From: Kocuria varians
GTDB taxonomy: Bacteria; Actinomycetota; Actinomycetes; Actinomycetales; Micrococcaceae
DNA length: 45,582 bases
Assembly: GCF_006539885.1 (NCBI RefSeq)
Contig: NZ_BJNW01000023.1
Coordinates: 1-45,582 of the forward strand
Reading direction: 5' to 3'
Under the pieces are notes generated by a model, which was not told the DNA's origin, searched no databases, and saw only the letters and a program-made list of their open reading frames with translations. The position numbers and the translations under genes were made by a program. This document shows positions 34,501 through 41,700 of the stretch, piece by piece. The number at the start of each line of letters is the position of its first letter. The stretch's first letter is position 1.

Positions 34501-35328
34501 CGGGCCGCACGTAAAATGAGCCGTCCGACAGCCCGGCTGGGAGTCCCGATAGTAGATGAGGTCCGTCAGGAGCTGCTCCTCGGGACTGGGAGCGTGCGCA
34601 TCCAACGCGTCGTCGCCGTCCGACTCCGCGAGTGATGAGTCGCCCGTCGAAGCGTCCGCGCCCAAGCCGTCCGAATCGGGTGACGGTACAGGCTCCCCCG
34701 AAATCTCTGGCTCGGTTGTCTCGCGGCCCGAGCTGTTCCCTTCGATGATCGGCGGGGTGGACTCGTCCGGAAGACCTGCGGGCTCCTCCGAGGGGCCCAC
34801 CACCAGTGCAATCTGTGGTTCACTCAGTGGCTCCTGAGTCTGCATACGTTCTTCTCGCGCCCGCGTCACAGGGGTGACGCCCACCAGGACATCCTCATAC
34901 GTAAAGGTCTGTCCATCTGCAAGCTCGGCTATCCGCCGTGACGCCTGCTCGGCCCCCACCACATCCATCAACAGCTCCATGGCCTCAAGACCGGCCACCA
35001 CGGTACTGGAGGAAAGGCTCGTGCTCGCGGAGTTGGCCAGGTTGAGCACGCGCAGCGCTTCAGTGGCCCACCCGATGTCAGTGCGTTCGAAGAGTCCTTC
35101 GAACTGCTCAGCATGAAAGATGATGGTCTTGAGGATCACCCTGGGGTCGTCCAGCGCATAGTCTGCGTCGTGGCGACCAAGTCGTTGCAGGTCAGACCGG
35201 GAAATCACGTCAATCCATGACTCGGGGTCCCCCGGCACCGGGGCGTGTTCTTCCACCAAAGGACGAAGCGTGTGAGAGAGAACGGCACCGGCCTGCAGGG
35301 CCGTTTCGTAGGACAGAGAAGCGCGCAT
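28552..35328 (-). CDS. Giant DUF4011 SF1 helicase with nuclease-like and DUF3320 domains
   Basis: 2258 aa. In order: a helical N-terminus (1-150), an acidic linker (160-270), a beta-rich domain, a transglutaminase-like core (RMGTCLDLSVLYAAAL with Cys about 500, GHAFAG His about 529), DUF4011 (LPARIRAWRHSLLDLSLRNP, about 653-672), and an SF1 (UPF1-like) helicase split by a long helical insert (Walker A GPPGTGKSQT about 957-966; Walker B IFDEASQ about 1588). There follows a PD-(D/E)XK module of DUF559/Vsr type (FQVDLAV and FALMLDGPAW, about 1905-1990), and a C-terminal DUF3320 region (about 2090-2250). In the nuclease module the acid usually seen before LDG (as in IECDG) is Met, so cleavage activity is doubtful. 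DUF4011-helicase-Vsr proteins were reported as a single-gene anti-phage system (Hhe) by Gao et al. 2020. It is the last gene of the cassette; GC is lower than in the housekeeping genes. Confidence 0.93.
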   Translation of the reverse strand: MRASLSYETALQAGAVLSHTLRPLVEEHAPVPGDPESWIDVISRSDLQRLGRHDADYALDDPRVILKTIIFHAEQFEGLFERTDIGWATEALRVLNLANSASTSLSSSTVVAGLEAMELLMDVVGAEQASRRIAELADGQTFTYEDVLVGVTPVTRAREERMQTQEPLSEPQIALVVGPSEEPAGLPDESTPPIIEGNSSGRETTEPEISGEPVPSPDSDGLGADASTGDSSLAESDGDDALDAHAPSPEEQLLTDLIYYRDSQPGCRTAHFTCGPVKVDVRYREALNFALIHNNVSPVVQVIAGHTDDKSAHSVDEIVVSLGDEADAISADPLRIAPMKLAAVPEKRYYELQEREGADLAWAVPARQFADIEEATQTTLRINVVIDGERQTQSHPITLLARNEWYARSIPELLAAFVTPNSKALVPIMQRASDLLLEKSGSSSLEGYQSGSERATLIAESVYRAVHELGLTYVNPPASFEDTGQKVRRIEEVVEDRMGTCLDLSVLYAAALEQVGLNPVIIRSPGHAFAGFLTQDIQLAELALADRGMIDNVVRSGLLVPVEMTLVTRSTVVPWKEAIRGTEAHFDGEIYYVLDIAAAHRRVRPLPRFRTDSVGDVVELVEERPAATPILMSVEEPPAEAATYRESAEKNLPARIRAWRHSLLDLSLRNPLLKLPSRAMSLAVAERSLPTFEDMLAAGQRLTLRAQDDIAELETAAGHRSARELGDDALDRILISEKTLYASVSAASYSTRIDKLRRDARTALDESGANSLFVTLGALAWKTPTDQQALAPLFLLPVRLEGGKKQNYRLSIDEGATVEPNWCLIEKLRAEFNLRIPVLEEPPEDAHGIDIPRVLQEVRSALALKKVSFHVQPDVRLAILQFATVEMWRDLGEHWEDFLENPVVKHLVETPLENFEDPVPVPAMTELLEADAVLPVPVDGSQLEAIVWASAGKTFVLEGPPGTGKSQTITNMIADSLDKGKKVLFVAEKQAALEVVRTRLDRVGLAPLTLQLHGRKQSVTDVRRQLLESWEAEGEGNSASFTALKQDFRRSIESLAAYPKRLHGVSDRPLSVWQAHQNYLGMAQYWGRMNHSSELDDVKIPPRIIRDTSEADRVSTVAARAEKAIKALGDHCLVDDPWLLAGPPSAAAELDTSEPNVMQHVREFLAHHDRLREADKDLFRRYPEPESWDVLASWLEQVRVGRHMSLADYREVTERVTDWDAEMNLLLADIRQFVIELGEFAAVLRPEAWGVDTAALQRQLREAQKKLFGRNRALGDIQQYLETLVLPFALDRVADPRVFLNHLGWAQERAQKLDRDAARLFPQRLGWTIRDPRQVGLPEDMLRRSEGVKQVRGVFADRDIERFESGAQALDVSSYMQSWQSMTAVLNADSESLCLWRGDDDLLAAIDRSADGWREQAERDRTAGLRRYQRAVAAVREVRACGLEEAADALAEGRLSPEDLAARLRLRIVREQLADRMDETDLLQFDPDDRSQRVSEYKSLSDRVRAGLRTELPARLLRQRGLNKERPTPSQMQLRQEMDRKRGGTIRQLIESSGDAILDVTPCMLMSPSSVAKNLPVGAVHFDLVIFDEASQIKVADAVGSLGRARSAVVVGDSQQMPPSSMFASGSTEDDDVEAGDAVVASDQESILSQAVSANLARKMLTWHYRSQDESLIAYSNRRYYQGELSTFPAPPIERPGFGITLRRVDGHFDGGGRQATRTNPVEAQLIVEDVIDRLERDPEASIGVVTFNKQQQTLIQDLLEDLDNPAVREALAKDEDALIVKNLENMQGDERDVILFSLAFSPDPETKKLRLQFGPLSAQGGQRRLNVAITRARREVVIYSSFDPEHIDLQRTSSEGMKHLREYLMFARENTQTPLSDSGAGTKELHRQDVAGAFRALGYEVREEFGMSKFQVDLAVRPEGEDRWFALMLDGPAWARRSTVSDRDAVPAQVLTQMGWADVIQIWLPSWWQDRDQSIRAVQDRMEAAAQEDALNVEPAVEPVPVPAVEPEEPEEADSATAADSRAVFAPDGEQRERVMSALDHAFHHALDTAAQMTPVEEQPEQAVGPVAVEVKPFRPAVDHDAGNPTVLDALPSPMSQRQVAEQLAEVIEAEGPVLDRVLASKVAARFGLGKTNSKRREQILACVPSDVPVTHTGGEACYWPRDAQPSTWNIVRVDETGASARDIVVIPPQEIDNVVTLVLQRAGRDLSFSDIVYRANSILGYKRTGSRINGAYQQAIDRLMLHGTVIRTGDQYGIAP

Positions 35329-35381
35329 TGGGGGGATCGCTTTCGCAAGATTAAGTTGTTGAGAACGAAACTATCAGTAGT

Positions 35382-36467
35382 CTAGGAAACCTTCTCGTCC
35401 ACGACATAGATGCGTTTCAGGGGCAGCTTGTCCCGCCATCTTGCCGGGAGTGACTCGTAGTAGGTCAGCGTGAGGTCCGTGATCTCCTGGCCGCCCAGCA
35501 GGCGGAGGTTCTGGCGTTCCCGCTCCAACGCCGCAGCTTCCCCGCTGTAGGCCCCCAGCGTGACGAACAGTCCATGTTCGTCTTTGACCGCCAGCGTTCC
35601 CAGCAGGCCCTGGATATCCGGGCGTCCCTTGGTAGCCGTGGTGTGTTTGCATTGCACCTTGATGAGCGGTGGCTCGAGCCCGAGGACGTCTCGATGGGCC
35701 ACGACATCCACACCCCCATCGGCTGAATAACTGGTCACTCGGGCCTGGTATCCCATGGCTCTGAGCAGATCTGCCACGAAATGCTCGAACTCTTCATGGC
35801 TGAGATCTTCGAGCAGCGTGCGGGTGATGAAGTCGTACGTGTTGTCCTGGATCTGCTCTGCCGTGGGCAACGAGGCCGTCGTCGCCTCCAGGTCTTCGAG
35901 CTCTCCTTCCCTCGGGGCAACTGCCGCGGTCGTGGGAGAGCTACTCGTGGCGGGGTCCACGCAGGACTCATCCTCGACGCGCGGTCGCTCGAGAAAATCC
36001 TCCTCGGAAGGCGAATCCAGGAACTCTCGGAAGAGTTGTTCGTGTCGTTTGACCTTGAACAGCGTCAGTGCGGACCCAATTTCATAGAGGGCCGACTTGG
36101 GGAAGATGCCGCGGGGGACACCCGTCTTGAGCCATCGCACGGGACGTCGATGGCGGTGGGATTGTGCACCGGGGTAGTACTCGTATCCACCGATGACCTC
36201 TCCGAAGTTGAGGGTTCGGTCCGTCTTGCTGGGGAAAATGACCAGGTCACCCTCCGCCATCTCGAAGGCGAAGCGACGCAAGATCCCGGCCCAGGTTGCG
36301 ATTGCCCTCTGCTTGGCGTTCGGTTCGCTGACCTGCAAGGCAGTTTTGATACGGTCCGGGTTGTCGCCCATCAGCGCAATGTCTCCCACCTCCCACCCGA
36401 CGGATACGAACCCCTGGGACAATAATTCGTCCTTGAGTACATCGTTGTGGATACCCCACATGGTCAT
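35382..36467 (-). CDS. Mrr-type restriction endonuclease with PUA-like N-terminus
   Basis: 361 aa. Residues 1-150 (TMWGIHNDVLKDELLSQGFV, then WAGILRRFAFEMAEGDLVIF and NFGEVIGGYEY) look like a PUA/EVE-type reader domain found in front of restriction domains. After an acidic linker, residues about 218-330 are an Mrr catalytic domain: EEFEHFVADLLRAMGY, then SADGGVDVVAH (Asp about 251) and IKVQCKH (Gln-x-Lys, about 269-273), the D-(Q/E)xK active site. Mrr enzymes cut modified DNA. The start is ATG 36467, overlapping the UvrD gene stop (ATGA); the frame is open further upstream but that is the shadow of that gene. A 53-bp gap separates it from the next gene. Confidence 0.93.
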   Translation of the reverse strand: MTMWGIHNDVLKDELLSQGFVSVGWEVGDIALMGDNPDRIKTALQVSEPNAKQRAIATWAGILRRFAFEMAEGDLVIFPSKTDRTLNFGEVIGGYEYYPGAQSHRHRRPVRWLKTGVPRGIFPKSALYEIGSALTLFKVKRHEQLFREFLDSPSEEDFLERPRVEDESCVDPATSSSPTTAAVAPREGELEDLEATTASLPTAEQIQDNTYDFITRTLLEDLSHEEFEHFVADLLRAMGYQARVTSYSADGGVDVVAHRDVLGLEPPLIKVQCKHTTATKGRPDIQGLLGTLAVKDEHGLFVTLGAYSGEAAALERERQNLRLLGGQEITDLTLTYYESLPARWRDKLPLKRIYVVDEKVS

Positions 36468-38791
36468 CGCTGGGCCCCCGTGATCGCCGGCAGGAACGGG
36501 CTCGCCTTCTTGCTCCACGACACCGCGAGCATGTCCCGCGCACGGGTAGCCCCCACATACAGCAGTGAGCGCTCTCGGAGGGCGTTGTCCTCGCGGGCCT
36601 TGTCGTCGTATTGGTTCCCGGCGAAGAACCGCGGGATGGACGCGTCACTGACCTCGAACAGCAGCACCCGAGAGAACTCGGTGCCCTTGGCGCGGTGCAG
36701 GGTCATCACGGCGGGAGTGCCAACGGGGATGTTCTGCGTATCCACGGGCGCCACGGAGACGCCCCTCTCCCCCAGGGCCCGCACCAGGGCATCCCGTTGC
36801 TTCTTGGTGCGTGTGAGGATGCCCAGCGTGCTTGCCGCGAGCCCTTCCTCGGCCATCTCGACGGACCAGGTTTTCAGCAGCGCGGCCACACGGTCGTACT
36901 CCTGGGCCAGGTCATCGGCGGGCAACAACACCGGGGTGGGGCCGGAGCGGCTGGAGATGTAGCGCTCTGTGCCGTGGTCGGCCTGTTCTCCCTCGACCTC
37001 GTCCAGGTTGTAGTCCCCGCCCTCGAGCACCTTGAGCGCCAGGTTCAGGTTCTGCTCGGTGGTGCGGTAGTTCAGGCGGAGCCTGCGGGAGCGGCCCACC
37101 ACCTTGATCCCGTAGTGGCCCAGCACGATCCGCTGGCCGTAGATGCGCTGATTGGAGTCCTCCGCGATGAACAGATCGTCGGGCCCCTCCGGCACGATTG
37201 CTCGGGCGAGCATCCAGCGGGTGGGGGTGAAGTCCTGACCCTCGTCAATCAGCACGTGGTCCACCGTGGACGCATTCTCTGAACCGTCCAGCACCGCGGC
37301 GGCCACCGCCGCGGCCTCGTCCCAGTCGATCTGCTGTGCCGCGAGTCCGTCCGCCCGGTAACGCTGCACGGCGGCCCACACGGCTCTGCGCTGGTTGCGT
37401 CCCAAACGCGATCCTCGTCCCACACGCGGGGCCCGCAGATAGTCCTTCTCCTCGGTGATCCGGGCGGGCAGGATCACCTCCTGGTACTCGGAATGGAAGA
37501 AGGCCGGCACGGCCAGCTCCGAGGGGAGCTCCTGGCCCGCGGCCTCAATGGCTTCGTCCCAGGAACTCGTGCCGTACGCACCCGCGTTACGCGGTTCCGG
37601 GGACTGTCGCACGCCCCAGCCCAGCACTCGCTCCATGGCCTCGGGAAGAACGTCCGTGCCGTTCGCCTCCGCGAGTACTCGCCGTGCCACCTGGTCCAGG
37701 GTCATCACGCTGATGCCGGGCTGCCCCACCTGCGCAGCCATCCGCACACCGGGATCCAACGCGCGGATCTGCTGCCCGATCATGTCCACCAGGTTGCGTG
37801 TGTAGGACACCACCAGGATGCGCGCCTCGGGGTTCTCCCGCGCGAGCCGCACCGCGCGGTGAACGAGCACCACGGTCTTACCGGTGCCCGCGCCGCCGGA
37901 GAGCCGGAACGGTCCCGAGGTCTTCTTGTCCACGTATTCCTGCTGATCGGGGTGCAGGAAGAGCCGCCAGGCCTCGAAGTCGCCGCTGGCCAGTGCCTTC
38001 TCCAAGGCGGCGTCGTCCTCGATGAGGTGGAAACGGGACGCTGCGCGCGGTGTCGTCATCGCGCGGACCACGGCATCGGTCTCGGAGGGCACTCCCACCT
38101 CGGTACCACCGGTCGGCGCGTCGTCCGCGGCGGTGTACCGGGTCCGGACCTCGTCCAGGGGCGTGCCCGTGGCCAGGTCCAGCAGGGCGTCCTCCTGCCA
38201 GCCGCCCACGCGCTCCAGGAATCGCACGAGTTCGTCCTCCGACGCGGCGGCCACCGCGACCTCTGCCACTGGCTCGTCCACACCCAACTGGGCCGCGAGA
38301 TTCCCCGCCTCGTAGCCACCCAGCGGATTGGTCTCGTTCGCCTCGGACGACGACGCCGCCTGCTCGTCCTGCTGCCTCGCCATCAGTTCCGCGGCGCGGG
38401 CCTCCACGATCGCCTTGAGCTCGGAGTCCGTGTAGTGCCCCTCGCCGGATCCGGTGGCGGGCTCCACGTGCCGGATCTCCGCGGCGCCGTTGATGGGGTT
38501 CACGCGGGCGTATGCCTTTGCGGCCACCGTGTAGGCATCGTCGTGGGCATACACGCCGTACAACAGCCAGAGATCCGCGAGGTCGAACAGCACCATGCGG
38601 TGGAACTGATCCACGCGGGCGGTCCGCACTCGCGGGTCTGCGCTGTTCTGGATGGGCTCGATATGCAGGCCGTTGCTGGTGCTGTCCCGCATGAGCTTCT
38701 CCATGGTCGCGTTGACCTTGCCAGAGATGGATCTGTCGTAGCTCGAGACGAATCCGCGGTCCAGGATGAGCTGCTTGTGAGGGGCCGTCAT
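36464..38791 (-). CDS. UvrD-type SF1 helicase with RelE-like N-terminal domain
   Basis: 775 aa. Residues 1 to about 105 look like a RelE/ParE-type fold as seen at the front of some UvrD-like helicases: NGLHIEPIQNSADPRVRTARVDQFHRMVLF, then WLLYGVYAHDDAYTVA, with a HDDAY end typical of that group. An acidic, helical linker follows. The helicase has Walker A LSGGAGTGKTVVLVHRAV (about 292-309), VLIDEGQDFTP (about 515-525), an arginine-containing RLNYRTTEQN, LHRAKGTEFSRVLLF (about 692-706) and LYVGATRARDML near the end. It is complete. It starts 4 bases after the stop of the large SF2 helicase gene and overlaps the Mrr gene by 4 bases. Confidence 0.94.
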   Translation of the reverse strand: MTAPHKQLILDRGFVSSYDRSISGKVNATMEKLMRDSTSNGLHIEPIQNSADPRVRTARVDQFHRMVLFDLADLWLLYGVYAHDDAYTVAAKAYARVNPINGAAEIRHVEPATGSGEGHYTDSELKAIVEARAAELMARQQDEQAASSSEANETNPLGGYEAGNLAAQLGVDEPVAEVAVAAASEDELVRFLERVGGWQEDALLDLATGTPLDEVRTRYTAADDAPTGGTEVGVPSETDAVVRAMTTPRAASRFHLIEDDAALEKALASGDFEAWRLFLHPDQQEYVDKKTSGPFRLSGGAGTGKTVVLVHRAVRLARENPEARILVVSYTRNLVDMIGQQIRALDPGVRMAAQVGQPGISVMTLDQVARRVLAEANGTDVLPEAMERVLGWGVRQSPEPRNAGAYGTSSWDEAIEAAGQELPSELAVPAFFHSEYQEVILPARITEEKDYLRAPRVGRGSRLGRNQRRAVWAAVQRYRADGLAAQQIDWDEAAAVAAAVLDGSENASTVDHVLIDEGQDFTPTRWMLARAIVPEGPDDLFIAEDSNQRIYGQRIVLGHYGIKVVGRSRRLRLNYRTTEQNLNLALKVLEGGDYNLDEVEGEQADHGTERYISSRSGPTPVLLPADDLAQEYDRVAALLKTWSVEMAEEGLAASTLGILTRTKKQRDALVRALGERGVSVAPVDTQNIPVGTPAVMTLHRAKGTEFSRVLLFEVSDASIPRFFAGNQYDDKAREDNALRERSLLYVGATRARDMLAVSWSKKASPFLPAITGAQR

Positions 38792-38795
38792 GGCG

Positions 38796-41700
38796 TCACC
38801 GTCTTTCCGCCGGGGCGCCGCCCCGGCCTTGCAGGAGGTTCTGGACAGTGGCGACGTCCGGACCGGTCACGGTCCAGCCCGCGGGCGCCACCTCTCGGAA
38901 GTCCGTCACGAGGTCCGCGTCGGAGAGCCACGCAATCCGCAGTCCTGGCCACGCCAGGTCCACCGGGTAGCCCTCGACCTCTTCGCCGATCTCCGGAACG
39001 GGAAGGTCTAACCGGCCCGCAAGCCTCAGGATGGTGGCCTCTTCCGGGGTCATGGCTTCCTCCACCAGCTCCTGCCACTGTGCCGTCAGTTCCACGGGCT
39101 GTTGGGCGTGCGTCACGTCCATGAACCCCGCCGTGGTCTGCCGGGCAGGCGCGGGCTCCTCGGACGTGTGGGACAAGAACTCCAGCCAGGAATCGGAGAC
39201 GTCCTCGGGTTCCTCGCGGGCAATCTGCGTCAGCGAAGACCTCGTCTCCACCACCGTGACGGATCCGGGCTGCACCTCCTGCCGCAGGTTGGCCAGCGCG
39301 AGCCATTGCCGCCACGACTCGGCGAAGTACGGGGATGCCACCGCGTCATCGCGATCATCAAGGACCACCGCGAGCCTGTTCACGGGGGACGTGACGTCGC
39401 CCAACATCACGAGCGGCCCTTCCCTGCGGACGAAGCCCCGGGTCGTGGGCTGGCGCCGAGGGACAGGCGGCGTGTCCCCGGCAGGCGTGTCCAGGATGTC
39501 GACCGCTTGTGCGCCCAGTGCCTCCGGGCTCACCGAGGACTGCACGCCGTTGAAGAGCAGGAGGTTGAGCTGTTGGGACACGGTGCGTTGACGTGTGAAC
39601 GGGTCCCGCAGGGTGCCCTTGATGAGGCTCAGCAGCTGGTCCATCGGGTTGGCGTTCAGGTAGGCGAGGTCATCCCCGCTCAGCGCCCCGCGGGACTGCA
39701 CAGCCCGGAGGATCCTGGGGTCCCACATGTTCGCGAGCACCGACTCCACGGGCTCGCCGCGTTGAACGGCCTCGTACGCGTCGAGATCCCTGTTCGTCAC
39801 CGCGTAGACCAAGTAGCCCTGTTCGCGCAGACCGCGGCGCTTCGCGGCGTCGTCGCCCACCCTGTTGTGGGCCGTGGACGCGTGATACTCGCGACCGTCC
39901 AGATAGATGGCGGCACCCTTGATGCCCTGTGTGGCCGGCCAGCTGAGCAGGAAGTCGGGTTGGGTGTCCATCAGCTGCACCTGGGATGCGAAGGAATAGC
40001 GGACGTCCCTCAGGAACACGGAGAACCCCGCCCCGCCATCACTGACCGTGTCCGTGATGTCCGCACCGGGCAACAGGCCGACGGCCGCGCGGAACAGGCG
40101 TCGGAAGCGGTGTTCGATCGACGATTCGAAATCGTCCCCCGCGGGGGCGCTGCCTTCCTCAACCCGCCAGGACATCTCCGCGCCGGGCGCAGGGGAACCC
40201 AGGACGGTGCGCAGAATCTCCACCGCCCGCCGCCGGTCCAGGCTCTCTCGGTGGGAGGCCCGCACGTGGGGCATGAGGCATCGGAAGCACGCGCTCTTGC
40301 CCTCGTCCTGGCACGGGCACTGCGTCAGGTAATCGTGGGCCTGTCGCAGCAGCTGCCACAGCGACTCCGGGGAGGCGAGTTCCGCGAGGTACCCGGTGCC
40401 ACCCGGGACGGAATCGTAGAGCAGGAGCGAGTCCGCATTGTTGCGGGAGACGTCCGGGACCACTTCCATCCCCAGGTGGCTGATTTCCCCTCCGAAGCGT
40501 TCCCGCAGCCCCACCATGAGCGCGGCGTAGAAGCTCCACAGCGAGCGCCCCGAGCTGTCATCCGTGATGGACGGCGGGAGACTGATCATGATCGTCTCGG
40601 TCGTCAGCTCTCGGGACAGCACCACGGAGACGGACTCCGGGTTCTCCATGCGACGCTGGGTGCACCACCCCTGATGTTCCTGGGCCTTGTTCTCTCCCAG
40701 GGTGGTGTCCAGGTGACCGCATTCACGGCAGATCACGAACCCGCCGATGCGTTGTGTACGCCCGGCCAGGGTGGCCTCCCGAGCCCCTTCGCGCGGCTTG
40801 CCCACATTGAGCCGGGTCAGGCGGGAGCCGCGGCGGAAGGTGATGCCCACACCGGTCCCGGCCACGGACCACTGGGCCCGGGTGTCCGCCGCGGTGAAGT
40901 CCGGGATGGTCAGGGTGTCGTAGCTGGTGCTCGCCCGGTCTTCCGAGGCGTCCGTGATCTTGGCGCGGTTGAGCTCCATGGTGGAGGACACCTTGATCAG
41001 TTCCACCACGTGCAGGTGCTGGCCCTCGTCCGCGATGCCCGGCCGGTGGCACGTGGGGCACGAGTCCAGCCGTTCGGAGGCGTCGAACGTGGTGCTGTGA
41101 CCGCAGTCCGGGCAGAAGGCCACGCGCCGCACGCCGTCACCGTTGCTACCCACGTCCACGGAGTCGATTTCCAGTTCGTGGCCCCCCGCGTAGAAATGGT
41201 TCCCGGGGGCCAACTCGGTCAGGGCGGTGAATCCGGAGCGTTCGTACTCTGCCGGGATGTGCTTCCAGTTGTCGTGCTCGTCTCGGTAGGTGAGGGTCGC
41301 TTCCAAGCTCACGGCGTCGTCGTACAGCGTGAAATTGGGCAGCACGCCAAAGCGTTCGAGCACGCTGATCCAGTGCTCGTGACTGAGCTGCGAGGACTCC
41401 GCCCGCAGACGCGCTTGGCTTCCGGAGAGCCGCCGTTCCTCACGCTTGCGCGCCTCGTCGTCCTCCACGGCACCGAGCTTCTGCTCCTGCTCGTCCAGCA
41501 GTTGCTGTTGGCCTTCCAGCTCGGTGGTGAGCTGTCTGTCCTCCTCCGCGGTGATGACCACCGTACCTTCGGCGATCTCTCGGAGTCGTTTCTCCACGGC
41601 CTGGCGACGGTGCGTGAGTTCGTTCTTCTCGTGCCACCAGTGCTGCACGGAGGACTTCACGGACTTCTCCAGACCGCTGGGCTCCTCACCCCCGGGCCAC

